Positions 1 through 10,486 of a stretch of 64,000 bases of DNA are shown here, piece after piece. This DNA is from an uncultured Rhodospirillaceae bacterium. GTDB lineage: Bacteria > Pseudomonadota > Alphaproteobacteria > Rhodospirillales > Rhodospirillaceae. Under the pieces are notes generated by a model that did no database searches, was not told the DNA's origin, and saw nothing but the letters and a program-made list of their open reading frames with translations. The DNA is taken from the NCBI GenBank assembly GCA_943787205.1, contig CALSLN010000014.1:124001-188000 (forward strand), read 5' to 3'. How positions within the stretch are numbered: position 1 is the stretch's first letter; each line of letters starts with the position of its first letter. The translations under genes and the position numbers were made by a program.

Positions 1-161
1 CGGGATTTCTATGGTTTTATAGGGCTCTGATGTGGCTTCTCTGGCAGTCGGATAATGTTTTCTGTTTGAACTATGATTATCTGTTAGCTAGAACTCACCC
101 ATCAATCGGATGCCATCTGTACATTTTCCGTGCAGAGGGAACTTTTAGGTAGAGTATTAGA

Positions 162-818
162 ATGACCGAAACAGTCCTAGAGCAGGCCCTAAATCTTCAT
201 CAGTCAGGACAGCTAGAAGAAGCTGAACAGGCTTATCTCGACATTTTAGTAGATGACTCAGGGAATGCTGAAACGCTTAAACTGTTGGGAGTTCTTTCCT
301 GCCAATTGGGCAAGTTTGATGATGGAATTAACTACATCGAAGCCGCCATCGAAGTCGATGATACTGTCGCTGAGTACCATTATGCATTGGGTCGTAGTTA
401 TCTTGCCTCTGGTCGTGTTGACGATGGAATCAAAGCTCTCGTGAAAGCGGGTGAGGTGGACCCTAGTCGGGCGGATGTATACGGCGTCATCGGTGATACA
501 TTCCAAAATGTTCAAAATTTCTCAGAGGCACTCAACGCCTATGAACGCGCTGTGGCGTTGGATGCATTCAATGTGAATTACCAGGTTGGTGCAGGTTTGA
601 GCGCCGTGTTTTCAGGAAATACCGATAAAGCCACCCATTACCTTGAGAAGGCTGCGTCCGTGAACGATACGATCCCGCAGATTTTTTACGGCCTATCTCT
701 TGTGAGTAGTGCTTCAGGTGACACTACAGGTGCCCTAGATATGATATCAAAGGCCGTCAAGCTGGACCCTGATAACCCAGAGTACCGCCGGCTATCTGAC
801 GAGTACGCGTCCGCATAG
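162..818 (+). CDS. TPR repeat protein
   Basis: 218 aa ORF with repeated TPR signatures (A..Y......P.....Y..LG); no catalytic domain visible. Confidence 0.8.
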   Translation: MTETVLEQALNLHQSGQLEEAEQAYLDILVDDSGNAETLKLLGVLSCQLGKFDDGINYIEAAIEVDDTVAEYHYALGRSYLASGRVDDGIKALVKAGEVDPSRADVYGVIGDTFQNVQNFSEALNAYERAVALDAFNVNYQVGAGLSAVFSGNTDKATHYLEKAASVNDTIPQIFYGLSLVSSASGDTTGALDMISKAVKLDPDNPEYRRLSDEYASA

Positions 819-923
819 TTCATGCTGCTAATGTGCTGTGCCTTTGGAATAGGTTTTGATTTGCCCTGACACCGGTCAAGATGAATACTTATATCAAGAC
901 GTGATCACAATTTTCTCAAACCC

Positions 924-1157
924 CTACATGCCACGTTTTCTTCGTGCTTTGACCTGCGTCCCAGTGACTAAGCTAACAATATGCGCAAGTGTAGCCAAAA
1001 TTAGCAAACTCATCATCACCATAATCAGACCATAGTTCAGAATTCTCGGCTTGAGTGGATCAGGCGGTTGTTTTGACCGGTAATAGCAGAGCGCGAATAA
1101 TCCGCATTCTGCTAAGAGGATAACTATGGTTATGATAAGTTCTGCTTGATTGGTCAT
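924..1157 (-). CDS. small membrane protein of unknown function
   Basis: 77 aa ORF with two hydrophobic helices, at the 3' end of the minus-strand T2SS block. Confidence 0.5.
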   Translation of the reverse strand: MTNQAELIITIVILLAECGLFALCYYRSKQPPDPLKPRILNYGLIMVMMSLLILATLAHIVSLVTGTQVKARRKRGM

Positions 1158-1217
1158 GATGAATTATCTATCTGGCTTCTAATAGGTTCAATTCTATATA
1201 ATTTCGTCACCTTGCGG

Positions 1218-1997
1218 CTACTCTAGAAGAGGGTCCTTAGCGCCAGGTGCACACGCCGTAAAAGATGCGTCATCCATACCGACCAATGCCACTGGTGCTT
1301 CACCGGGATCACCAGGCTGCCATTCTACGAGACCGAGATCTATCAACCGGCGCATATTAAACCGTGCTGCCATGTTGTCTTGTGGGCCGTCTGCTCTGCG
1401 GTACCAGCTTGCGGCTTGCTCAAAGTCTCGATCTACGCCAGCCCGGCATGATTCATAAATCTCGCCCATGGAGAAGAGCGCATTTGGATGTCCTTGCTTG
1501 GCAGCTTTACGGAACCATTTTATTGCGGTTTTCCAATCTTCCCCATCAACGCCACGACCTCTCGAAAGCATAAAACCGTACCAGTATTGACCCATATCGT
1601 AACCGCCTTCCGCCGATTTTTTAAACCAATCGGTAGCAATCGCTTCGTCGGCCTCTACGCCGGCACCTTGAACATACGCTGTGCCCAAGAAGAACTGAGC
1701 TCTGTGATCACCGGCTTCTGCAAGAGACTTGAATATTTTATAGCCGCGATCTAAATCACGTTCGGTGCGGTCACCATTCATCAGCCTGATGCCCAGCTGT
1801 AGTGTCGCTTCGTCAGATGATTGAGCTGCGTCTCCAAGCTCACTAGTTGTCATGGCTTGATGAAGACCTTGGTTGGGGAACCAAAGCTGCAATGTTTCCT
1901 GCTCCGTCCTGTCAGTCGAACAGGCGCTCATTGTCAGGCCAAGCAAGATTGTTGCTAGTGCGGAGAGTGTTCGTGAAATATTGATTTTTCCAAGCAT
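1218..1997 (-). CDS. Sel1-like repeat lipoprotein
   Basis: Lipobox-like LTMSAC near N-terminus; Sel1 repeats (A..WF.KAAEGG....QY..G.....G.GV). Confidence 0.8.
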   Translation of the reverse strand: MLGKINISRTLSALATILLGLTMSACSTDRTEQETLQLWFPNQGLHQAMTTSELGDAAQSSDEATLQLGIRLMNGDRTERDLDRGYKIFKSLAEAGDHRAQFFLGTAYVQGAGVEADEAIATDWFKKSAEGGYDMGQYWYGFMLSRGRGVDGEDWKTAIKWFRKAAKQGHPNALFSMGEIYESCRAGVDRDFEQAASWYRRADGPQDNMAARFNMRRLIDLGLVEWQPGDPGEAPVALVGMDDASFTACAPGAKDPLLE

Positions 1998-2032
1998 GTC
2001 TAATCCGGTTTATATTCATTTAAGCTATGTGT

Positions 2033-4078
2033 TCATTCGATATCGTCAAAAGATGTGGAGAGTCCTGTTAATTGAGACCTAAAGGCATCTCTTACAGATC
2101 TCGACGTATCTCTACTGTCGATGATGTACGGTGTTAAAAGCACAATGAGTTCAGTTTTCTGAACGGATTGAGAGCTATTCTTGAATAGGTTTCCGAGTAG
2201 GGGGATATCCTTTAGGTAAGGAATTCCGTTCTCTCCATTACTGAAATTCTCAGAAATCAAACCGGCGATGAGTACAGTTTCGCCGTCGTCGATAGATAAA
2301 GTCGTCTGGAAACTACGCGTCAGAATAAGGGGGCTCTGAATGTCTGAAGTGTCATTTCCCTGCGCTTCACTCACCTCTTGGCTGACCGTCAGTTCCACGC
2401 GTTTGCTAGAATTTACTATTGGAGCAATTGATAAAACGACGCCGGTGTCTCTGTATTGGACTTGTTGAAGTATGTTGCTTGTGCCGCCTGTCGTTCCGTC
2501 GGGTGCTGTTTGCTGGGTTGTGATGATTGGCACTTTGGTGCCGACTTGCATGGTTGCAGTTTTGCCGCTTGCCGCAATTAGTCTCGGACTAGAGAGAATT
2601 GAAACGCGGCTATCATCTGCCGCTGCATTTAAGGCAGCCGTGAAACTCCCAGTGTCTCGTATTAGGTTCATTTGCAGGCCAGAACTAGATTCAATGACGG
2701 TGCTATTCGCGGCTGCTGCGGCGCCATTATCATAGGTGAGGACCATGCCCAGAGATTCGCCCTGATCTAGCGTAACTTCTGCAACTGTGGCTTCTATTAA
2801 GACCTCGAACGGAGCACGATCCATTTGCTCAACCAAAGACCTGAATTGCGCATACTCCTCAGCAGAGCCTTGAAAAATAATAGCGTTCCTTGCTTTGTCT
2901 ACTATTACTGATCTTTTTGTGGTCACCTCTACTTGTTCGTTATTAGAATCCAAGCCGGTACTGCTAGAGTCTAGTAGTTCGCTAATCAGGCTAGAAAGCT
3001 CTTCTGCATTCGTGTTCTTGACCTGATGGTAGTATACGCCCGAGGTGTTGATCGTCTGACCGGGTTGATCGAGCTCTGATGCCCAAGCAAGTACGTGCTG
3101 TAGGTTTTGCTCAGTCGAAGCAAAGACAATAATCGTATTGAGGGCCTGTACAGGGATGAACTTTATGGGGGCATCTGACAAGGGGCCTTGTTCGACCGAA
3201 TACCCTTCCGCGCGTAAGACCTGAATAAGCTGCGTCGTGAGTTTATCTGCGCTCCAGAAAGCGGGAGAAATTCTTAGGCTCCGACTTCCCGCTAGATTGG
3301 GCTGATCAAGAATTTCGATCACTTCGACGGCCGCTGATATGTCTTCGGCATTCCCAAGCAACAGGATGGAGCTTGAATAAGGTACTGTCACAACTTGAAC
3401 CCTGTTGCGCAGTGTTAGTTCAAGCCATACCGTCATGGTTTTAACGCGAATGTTGTCAATCGTCGCATAATAGAAGATTGGTCTCATGTCGCCCGGTACA
3501 TTACTGAAGGCCCGGGACCGAATGATTCTGGGCACCTCTTGTTGAGCCTGTGAATTCTCTACAATGCGGTAAACGTTATTCTGATATGCGACGCTAATCC
3601 CGTAGTTCGCAAGAACCTGCGTAATAAGTTGATAAAACCCATCTGGATCAGTGGGTTCGGCGGTCCGTAGAGTTACAAGTTGTTGCCGGTCCAGGACTGC
3701 GCTATCAATTTCAAAGGTGACATTCAACAATTCGCCAAAAACAGTATTGACGAAAGCGGGAAGTAAGACGCCCTCAAAATTTATGCTTATATCTTGGCCG
3801 GTTAGTGGCGGTGGCTGAGTGCTTGTTACGGGAGCCGCCGAGTCTCTGCCGCTTGGGGTGCGTAACCCAGGTTTAGCCAAAATAGAATCACGACCTGTCG
3901 CCGCGCCAGACAGCGCTTCGGGTTCGTCAGAGTTATCACTTTTACTGATTTGCATCGGCGTCGTTATTGGGGTGCGAGGCAGCGTGGTGCAGCTAGCCAG
4001 GATCAAGCATAATCCGACCGTGATGTATGAACGCGCGACCGAGGCCGGGCATCTTATGCTGTTAATGAGACTCATCAC
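2033..4078 (-). CDS. gspD: type II secretion secretin GspD
   Basis: Signal/lipobox LILASC, N0/N1-type domains, secretin core (VPIITTQQTAPDG..., VLSIAPIVN, DGETVLIAGLI, IPLLGNLFKN). Confidence 0.93.
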   Translation of the reverse strand: MMSLINSIRCPASVARSYITVGLCLILASCTTLPRTPITTPMQISKSDNSDEPEALSGAATGRDSILAKPGLRTPSGRDSAAPVTSTQPPPLTGQDISINFEGVLLPAFVNTVFGELLNVTFEIDSAVLDRQQLVTLRTAEPTDPDGFYQLITQVLANYGISVAYQNNVYRIVENSQAQQEVPRIIRSRAFSNVPGDMRPIFYYATIDNIRVKTMTVWLELTLRNRVQVVTVPYSSSILLLGNAEDISAAVEVIEILDQPNLAGSRSLRISPAFWSADKLTTQLIQVLRAEGYSVEQGPLSDAPIKFIPVQALNTIIVFASTEQNLQHVLAWASELDQPGQTINTSGVYYHQVKNTNAEELSSLISELLDSSSTGLDSNNEQVEVTTKRSVIVDKARNAIIFQGSAEEYAQFRSLVEQMDRAPFEVLIEATVAEVTLDQGESLGMVLTYDNGAAAAANSTVIESSSGLQMNLIRDTGSFTAALNAAADDSRVSILSSPRLIAASGKTATMQVGTKVPIITTQQTAPDGTTGGTSNILQQVQYRDTGVVLSIAPIVNSSKRVELTVSQEVSEAQGNDTSDIQSPLILTRSFQTTLSIDDGETVLIAGLISENFSNGENGIPYLKDIPLLGNLFKNSSQSVQKTELIVLLTPYIIDSRDTSRSVRDAFRSQLTGLSTSFDDIE

Positions 4079-4086
4079 ATGGTCCT

Positions 4087-4590
4087 CTATCTTTCAATAT
4101 CTCTGAACAAAGCAATACTGCTAAGGGCGTCACCCGTTTTAAATTCTATAGCGTTCTCTGCTATGCTGACCAAAATTTCACCGCCTGGCAAAGTATCACC
4201 CACTTGAGCGTTCTGAAGTTTGCCAACGGTATCGTTCATTATAACTATTTGTTTTTGACCACCTTCGGCAATGATCCCGATTAATCGCCAGTCCTCTATA
4301 ACTGGCGCGTCTGGATCCACAGCCACTGTTGGAGCCGCGGCAAGAACTGGTTCACCACCGAAAAGTGGTTTGGCAAGAATTGTGCCCACGTCCGATGTTA
4401 GTGACAGCACACCGTCAGCTGGTAGTGCCCAGCTATTTTCTGAATCTGTTTCGTTCTGTTTTTGGCTAGCGCTCAACAGGGCAACGGCGATACCGAGTAT
4501 GCCACACGCTGCGATGCCGATTAGATGACGATTATACCGGCTCAATAGCCCACGTAAATTTGGCATGGCTGTGGCTAAAACGTAGCTCAC
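4087..4590 (-). CDS. GspC-like inner membrane T2SS protein (HR-like domain)
   Basis: Single N-terminal TM, then a GspC/PilP-like beta domain (DWRLIGIIAEGGQKQIVIMND...VGDTLPGGEI); position next to gspD. Confidence 0.6.
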   Translation of the reverse strand: MSYVLATAMPNLRGLLSRYNRHLIGIAACGILGIAVALLSASQKQNETDSENSWALPADGVLSLTSDVGTILAKPLFGGEPVLAAAPTVAVDPDAPVIEDWRLIGIIAEGGQKQIVIMNDTVGKLQNAQVGDTLPGGEILVSIAENAIEFKTGDALSSIALFRDIER

Positions 4591-5225
4591 TGGTTTTGCT
4601 CTGGAGTCTTGAATAGGGTAGCTAGATCCATTTCTAAGCGTGCATTACGGCCTGGTCGAACTATGAGTTGCTCTACAACAACCCAGGCTTGATGATTAGC
4701 GCTGTCGTTGAGGAAGTTTACTAGAGCAGGTTCGTTCAAAGGGCTGATAATTTTTGCCCGAATTCTCTGGATAGACGGAAGGTTTGTCGTTGTGAAGTCC
4801 CCTCTGTCCTCTAATGCGGGGCCGCGCGTTAGCTGAACCTGCCTAACCTGCACGCCATATTCCTCGAAGGTACGCCTAATCCACCTTTCAAAACCAGCCT
4901 CCGCTAGTCCGGGGGTTTCGCCAGGCCACAGTCGTTTTTCCAAATCCGCTACGAGTTGCTCTGCTTCAGCGGCTCTTTCAGGCCACTGAGTATCTTCCGT
5001 TTGCACTTTGATTCTGGCGAATTGTGACTGAGACAGTTCTAAGCTTCTTTGAGCATCGTCAGATAGTCCGGATGCGTACAGTAAGAGAGCGAGGTAGAGG
5101 ACTAAGCCACTTAGGCAGAGTAACCAACGAAGGCGTTCGTTCCCAGCGATCTCTTGGCTGACCTTGTCGATTGATCGCGAGACAAGATTCTTGATGGGTT
5201 CCGGAATGGGAATGCGGGTGATCAT
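4587..5225 (-). CDS. GspM-like T2SS protein
   Basis: N-terminal TM plus small alpha/beta domain; 4-bp overlap with flanking gspL-like and gspC-like genes. Confidence 0.6.
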   Translation of the reverse strand: MITRIPIPEPIKNLVSRSIDKVSQEIAGNERLRWLLCLSGLVLYLALLLYASGLSDDAQRSLELSQSQFARIKVQTEDTQWPERAAEAEQLVADLEKRLWPGETPGLAEAGFERWIRRTFEEYGVQVRQVQLTRGPALEDRGDFTTTNLPSIQRIRAKIISPLNEPALVNFLNDSANHQAWVVVEQLIVRPGRNARLEMDLATLFKTPEQNQ

Positions 5226-6325
5226 TGCTTGGCTTCCAGCGTATCGAGAACACTCATTCTTAAGGTTAGGCGTTCGCCTCGGGTACCAGAGCTGACCGAT
5301 GTAAAGAGTGGATCCCTCTCGAAATCAGAAATGAATACACGCGCGTCCATGTCTTGCTTGGATTCTAATCCAAATTCCAATGATCCATCATCATAATCCC
5401 AATTTGATAACGTTACTGCGTGTCCTTGAAGTAAGCTATGGGCGCGTGAGAAGATCTCTAGCTGCTGTGGGTATCGATTTAGCGCAATGAGGTCTTCTGC
5501 TCTTTCTAGGCTGGATAAGGCTCTGGATCTGTCAGCCCGTACGGTGCGGCTGTTGGCCTCAAAGATTGCAATCTCGCGTTTTATCCGGATATCGAGTGCG
5601 GCATATGTGAGCCACTGAGTCGTATAGTAGATGCAGGGCGCCAGCAGTAGTGCTGCAACGCCAACAAGAATGCGTTCGCTCTTGAGCGCTCGACTAACCA
5701 TCGAAGCGCCTGCTTCCTGAACATGCCAGGGTGACTCAAGCCAATCTGGTTCTGACAGATTAGGAACGATGGTGTTTACGGTGCTGCCAGTCGTCCGAGC
5801 GAACAACGCCCATTCTTGGGCTTTTGGAACGGTCGACCACCACCGGCAAGTGCGCAAGAAACCATCTTCCCATACCTGAGCTTCTACTCCGCCATCGCAC
5901 GCAACAAGTCTGACGGAATTCTGCTCTGGCGCTCGTATGAATGCTTCAGGAACGATTTCGCATTCAGATGAAATATAGCCGTGTTCGCTAATGCGTTCGC
6001 TTAGTGCGTCATGGTCCCATGCGAAGACGCTTGCAACGTTGCCAGACCAGATTGCGGAAAAGCGAGTATTATGGAACGGCGACCACGCACTTATTTTGAG
6101 GTTAAGGGCCGAGGTTCTTTTGCGGCTGCTAAGCTGTTCTGGAACAGTGAAGAGCGCATGTTTAAGGGTTCGACGTGCTGGTACCCAGATTAAGCGTCTG
6201 TCAGAGCCCTGTAAAAACTGCAGCTTTTCCTGTTGCTCCAACAATCTCTTCGGGACTGGGGAAAGTGACCTCTGGATCAATTTGATCCAATGATCCCGTG
6301 TATGCTTTAGGAATGTTAAGGACAT
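5222..6325 (-). CDS. gspL: GspL-like T2SS protein
   Basis: Cytoplasmic actin-like region plus one TM (ILVGVAALLLAPCIYYTTQW) and periplasmic domain. Annotated Met overlaps gspK by 125 bp, so the true start is probably a later TTG/CTG near 6220-6240. Confidence 0.65.
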   Translation of the reverse strand: MSLTFLKHTRDHWIKLIQRSLSPVPKRLLEQQEKLQFLQGSDRRLIWVPARRTLKHALFTVPEQLSSRKRTSALNLKISAWSPFHNTRFSAIWSGNVASVFAWDHDALSERISEHGYISSECEIVPEAFIRAPEQNSVRLVACDGGVEAQVWEDGFLRTCRWWSTVPKAQEWALFARTTGSTVNTIVPNLSEPDWLESPWHVQEAGASMVSRALKSERILVGVAALLLAPCIYYTTQWLTYAALDIRIKREIAIFEANSRTVRADRSRALSSLERAEDLIALNRYPQQLEIFSRAHSLLQGHAVTLSNWDYDDGSLEFGLESKQDMDARVFISDFERDPLFTSVSSGTRGERLTLRMSVLDTLEAKQ

Positions 6326-7295
6326 AGTCTATTTGCCAAGGTTGTTCACGTTGTCTAGGAAGTAGTGTTAGCGAAAATCGTATACGTTCGTTTGTTTCTC
6401 GATCAATCAGGTCCACGACGATGCAGCGACCCGGTATGAAGCTAAAGAAAAAGGGCTGGTTTACAAGGATTAGACCGGCAGCGTCGCCAACGTTCCTCGC
6501 GTTTCTGAACGGCATAGTCTTGCGTTGTTCGACGAGTCTGTCGGCACCGCTTATCGATAATCCGTCAATAAGGGTTGCTAGGATTTCCGGTGGTGCAGTG
6601 TTTGGATTGAATCCTGATGAACCGCAAGTTGTCATTACTGGCCGTTCAAACTGCATGTTCCAAATCTCAGGTGATGTTGTCCACCCGATAATACGTTGCG
6701 CTTCCCATGGAGACATGAGTCGCCCATTTGCCGGCGGATACAGGTTTCGACGAACGTAATCTGCTTCCTCGGCGCCTGAGAGGCGTGTCAGATCGTCCTC
6801 GTCCCGGTAGTCCATTAAAGTATCAGTCAGAAGAGAGTGATTCTCTCCTTCTGGTTGGATAGTTTCAAAAAAACGTCCCAGGTGTTCTGCTGTTGCGATG
6901 TTGATATTGAGCAGTCCCTTGCCATCTTGAAGTCTAACGGCATATCGTTGATTGCTAGCCATCACGTGCGGTCGGCCGTCAAGTGTAACAAGTCTATCAG
7001 ACGTGTAGTCGGCATTCATGACGTCTTGGAATGATGTCCCCGTAGGTTCGGAAACAAACTCTCCAACCTCTAGGCCGCGGTTTGTCTTGGGGCGGCGCGC
7101 CAAAATAAAAATTAACTCGTTGCGGATGTTCGCGAAGGACAGTTCAGCTTGAGTTTTGTCCTGAATAGCGATTGCATTTAGTACAGCTTCAGACACCCAT
7201 TCGGACAGTACTGCAGCGGCAAATCCCATCGCTGCGATTATCCAAAGGGTGAGCGGGAGTATAAAACCCTGCGTATGCTTGCTCTTGCGCGTCAT
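6201..7295 (-). CDS. gspK: GspK-like minor pseudopilin
   Basis: Prepilin-like N-terminus (TQGFILPLTLWIIAAMGFAAAVL); helix-hairpin-helix-like region (GLLNINIATAEHL, FNPNTAPPEILATL). Confidence 0.8.
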   Translation of the reverse strand: MTRKSKHTQGFILPLTLWIIAAMGFAAAVLSEWVSEAVLNAIAIQDKTQAELSFANIRNELIFILARRPKTNRGLEVGEFVSEPTGTSFQDVMNADYTSDRLVTLDGRPHVMASNQRYAVRLQDGKGLLNINIATAEHLGRFFETIQPEGENHSLLTDTLMDYRDEDDLTRLSGAEEADYVRRNLYPPANGRLMSPWEAQRIIGWTTSPEIWNMQFERPVMTTCGSSGFNPNTAPPEILATLIDGLSISGADRLVEQRKTMPFRNARNVGDAAGLILVNQPFFFSFIPGRCIVVDLIDRETNERIRFSLTLLPRQREQPWQIDYVLNIPKAYTGSLDQIDPEVTFPSPEEIVGATGKAAVFTGL

Positions 7296-7479
7296 GGATT
7301 AGGTTTCATCGTTTTGCGCTATTCCAACTGTCTCTGGATCTAGTTGGAATCCCCTTCAAAATTCAAGCCGCTCTACGTCCGAATTGCTCAGTTTCGAGTC
7401 TTCTCGTGAAGCTAGAATCTGACCCATGAATGCACACTATGGCCGTCATGCTGTGCCTCCCAGTTAATTACCTGTAAGG

Positions 7480-9396
7480 CTACTGATAAGTACATGCAAA
7501 ACCTATGAGTCTTTGGGTGATATCCGATATTGGGGCCTGCCAACTTCCGTTGTTTTGTTGCCGGAACAAGCTCATTTTTGGGTACCAGGGGGACTGTTCT
7601 GTCTGGTCAAACCAATACCAAAGCCATCCGGGACCAAGCCGAGGAACAAGTGTCCATGTCGGGCGGCCAAGCGCGCCCGCCATATGTGCGGTTGTGTTGC
7701 TTGTTGTAACAATCAGATCTAATGCGCGAACCTGATCCGCGAACATGGTCATATTTTGTAGTGAATTTACATTTAAATCTCGGATGACCCTGTCTTGAAT
7801 ACCAGAGGGCAGGTTACTTCTTTCGATATCGGTTTCACCGTACTGAAGATCGACGAACGTGCACCCTGGAACGCGGAGTATTGGGGTTAAGTCGGTGATC
7901 GGGATCGATTTCTCATTGCCGAAAGTCTGATTCGCACTGCGCCACGAAATACCGACTAACAGTTCGTCTGTGCGTCCGCGGAGATAATCGTTTCTTATGG
8001 CTTTTGAGTTTTCCTCATTGGCTGTCAGATATGATTCTCTCTTTGGAAAGCTCTCTAATGACTTTCTATAAACTGGCGCTATCAGCATCGCAGGGCACTG
8101 TGTTATCGGCTGGTTAGCAAAAGTTGCACCGCCGGAAATAGCGTCCTTGCTAACACAGTCGGCCCTTGGAAAAGTCCGGCGAGTAATTTCAACCAGTCTC
8201 TCGCTTGTCGCGATCACGAGTGGGCGACCTGTTTTGTATAAATCCGTCACTAACCCTAGTTGTAGAATCTCGTCCCCAAGGCCTTGCTCCGTCCATACTA
8301 AGACGGGGTCAGCTGTTTTTTCATCAGCATTCCAGAGTGGTAGAGAATTCCCTATTGGGCTAACGGCTATGCCGTTTGCTCCATAGCGACAACGATTGTA
8401 TTCAAGCCACGCTGCCGGGAAATCACCCTTTAAAAATAGGGCGCCAGCTTTGTGTGATATCGCTCGCGCATACTGGGGGTCTATATCAATTGCGCGGTCA
8501 AACTCTTCCACTGCGGCGTCAAATTCTCTTTCCATGAACCATGTAAACCCAAGCATGTCGTGGGCAGACTTGTCGTCGGGTGTTCGTTTCAAAACTTCTG
8601 TAAGGTGAATTCTGGCTTGGCCTGGATCCACATACTTGAGCAAATCAGCTAAATTTAGATGTGCTTCAGCAGTCGTGGGGTCTAACTTCAAGGCACTTTC
8701 GTAAGCTGCCCGCGCCTCTGTTACCTTTTTCTGACTTGCTAGAGAAAGGCCCAAATTGACTAAGAGTTCCGTCGAAAATGGCTGCTTCTCTAGGGCCTTT
8801 CTGAAAAGTAACTCAGCGTCCTCTGGCGCGTTCTGATCAAGCGCTATGAGTCCATAGACCATAGCTAGGCCTGGATTTTCAGGAACACGTCCGGTTTCAA
8901 GCTGAGGAAGAAAGTCTATCTCTGCTAGTCGATGATTGGCCCGGAGTAAGAGCGCTAGATGAATAAGGGCGTCATCGTGCGTAGGGTTGATACGTAGAGT
9001 ATTTCTATAACTGGCTTCAGCTTCTGCTGGTAAGTCGAGCATTCGGTGTGCATGGCCGAGATTAGCATGTGCTGCAACCATGGAGCTATTTATGGCTAGG
9101 GCTTTTCGCAAAACCTTAACCGCTTTTTTTGCGCGGTTTTGATCGAGAAGTATCAAAGCATAGCTGTTCAGAATCGAGGTGTTGTCTTTGGATTGTGACA
9201 CAGCTCTTCGGATCGATCGTTCCGCATCGGACAGTTTTCCTTGCGCCCGATATGCAAGGGCTAGGATGTGCTGAACGTCAGTTAGTTTCGAGGTCCCGCG
9301 TAATAGCTCTAGGCAAAGTTTCTCACTTTCTTGAGGTTGGCCAGAGCGTAGAAACTGAACCGCCTGGTCGAACTTGGCCTTATTTGAGCTTAGCAT
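7480..9396 (-). CDS. TPR-GT9-like glycosyltransferase fusion
   Basis: N-terminal TPRs; C-terminal WTEQGLGDEIL, ISWRSANQ, VDLQYGE, DLIVTTSNTTAHMAGALGRPTWTLVP, SPWYPKMSLFRQ. TGATG overlap with gspJ stop. Confidence 0.85.
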   Translation of the reverse strand: MLSSNKAKFDQAVQFLRSGQPQESEKLCLELLRGTSKLTDVQHILALAYRAQGKLSDAERSIRRAVSQSKDNTSILNSYALILLDQNRAKKAVKVLRKALAINSSMVAAHANLGHAHRMLDLPAEAEASYRNTLRINPTHDDALIHLALLLRANHRLAEIDFLPQLETGRVPENPGLAMVYGLIALDQNAPEDAELLFRKALEKQPFSTELLVNLGLSLASQKKVTEARAAYESALKLDPTTAEAHLNLADLLKYVDPGQARIHLTEVLKRTPDDKSAHDMLGFTWFMEREFDAAVEEFDRAIDIDPQYARAISHKAGALFLKGDFPAAWLEYNRCRYGANGIAVSPIGNSLPLWNADEKTADPVLVWTEQGLGDEILQLGLVTDLYKTGRPLVIATSERLVEITRRTFPRADCVSKDAISGGATFANQPITQCPAMLIAPVYRKSLESFPKRESYLTANEENSKAIRNDYLRGRTDELLVGISWRSANQTFGNEKSIPITDLTPILRVPGCTFVDLQYGETDIERSNLPSGIQDRVIRDLNVNSLQNMTMFADQVRALDLIVTTSNTTAHMAGALGRPTWTLVPRLGPGWLWYWFDQTEQSPWYPKMSLFRQQNNGSWQAPISDITQRLIGFACTYQ

Positions 9397-10028
9397 CAGT
9401 TTTGCTCTGTGGTGCTAAACGGCGTGTCTTGAAGACGCAGCGGGCGATTATGGGGCCCCATTATTCTAACGACATGAACTGGCCGGGTTTCTAAACCGGT
9501 GTCTAGGCGTATTGTCCGTGGCACTTGGAGCATTTTTTCGGCTGCCGATGGCAAAAACCGCTGGCCATCTATTCTGCCAGACACCCTTGCGACCAACATA
9601 GGAAAATGCCCCCAACGTTTCCGGGCCATCGTGCTAGCTCGACGGGCTCGTATCCGGTTTCGTAATAATTAAGTGTAGTTTCATCTCCGCTCTTGTATTC
9701 AAGTATCATGGCAAATGGCGTCGGTGCACCGGTTGTGCCATTCAATGGACTTAGGGTTAGTCCTTTTAGTTGCTTTGAATTCCCCGCGAAGGACGCCAGG
9801 CTCGTCTTTGTGATCAGGCAGCAGTCCTCTTAAGGGCGTAACGATCACGCTAGTTTGAAGACCCTCAGTCTCGATCCGTGTAAGAGCATTCATTACGCGA
9901 AACCTCGTATTCAGCACGAGTGATAAGCCTTGCACAAGAATAGTAGCGATTAAACTTGAGATCATGAGAACAACGATGACCTCTAACAACGTGAACCCTC
10001 GTTGCTGATGGCGGTTAACTCGTATCAT
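9396..10028 (-). pseudogene. gspJ: gspJ-like minor pseudopilin, apparently frameshifted three times
   Basis: RGFTLLEVIVVLMISSLIATILVQG at N-terminus. GspJ-like continuation (GLTLSPLNGTTG..., GAFSYVGRKGVWQNRWPAV, LPSAAEKMLQVPRTIRLDTG) is spread over three frames, with breaks at homopolymers 9764-9767, 9609-9613 and 9553-9557. Confidence 0.65.
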
Positions 10029-10480
10029 TGTCCGGAGAGCCCAAAAGGGCTACCAGACTGGATTTTTTTGTAGCCCACTTTGCGCATGTCAAAGCTGAAC
10101 CAGGGGCTCTCCATCTTGACCATATCAATTTTTACGGTATAAAAACCAACGATGTAACCGGCCAGTCCGGCGCCAATCTGAACCCCGTCATTCGGTGCAA
10201 CAAGAGTTTCTGCGGTCCAAGTAAATGAAATTGTACCCATAGAGATTTCACCAGACGGCGTATTCATAGGGTTGATAGGGTCAATGATTGCGATGGCCGA
10301 CTGCATCGCTGACGCGCGTTCATTGGCGTCTGCAGCTCTTGTAAGTTGGTCAAGTGATTGACTAATGAGCAACAGAATTGGCAGCGCAGCCATGCCTACG
10401 ATTGCCATAGCGACAATCGCTTCAATAAAGGTGAAGCCCTGGCTTCCTTTTCTGGCTCTGGGTGGACTTATGCTGCTCAT
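10025..10480 (-). CDS. gspI: GspI-like minor pseudopilin
   Basis: QGFTFIEAIVAMAIVGMAALPILLL prepilin motif; position between gspH and gspJ. Confidence 0.75.
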   Translation of the reverse strand: MSSISPPRARKGSQGFTFIEAIVAMAIVGMAALPILLLISQSLDQLTRAADANERASAMQSAIAIIDPINPMNTPSGEISMGTISFTWTAETLVAPNDGVQIGAGLAGYIVGFYTVKIDMVKMESPWFSFDMRKVGYKKIQSGSPFGLSGQ

Positions 10481-10486
10481 CTTGAG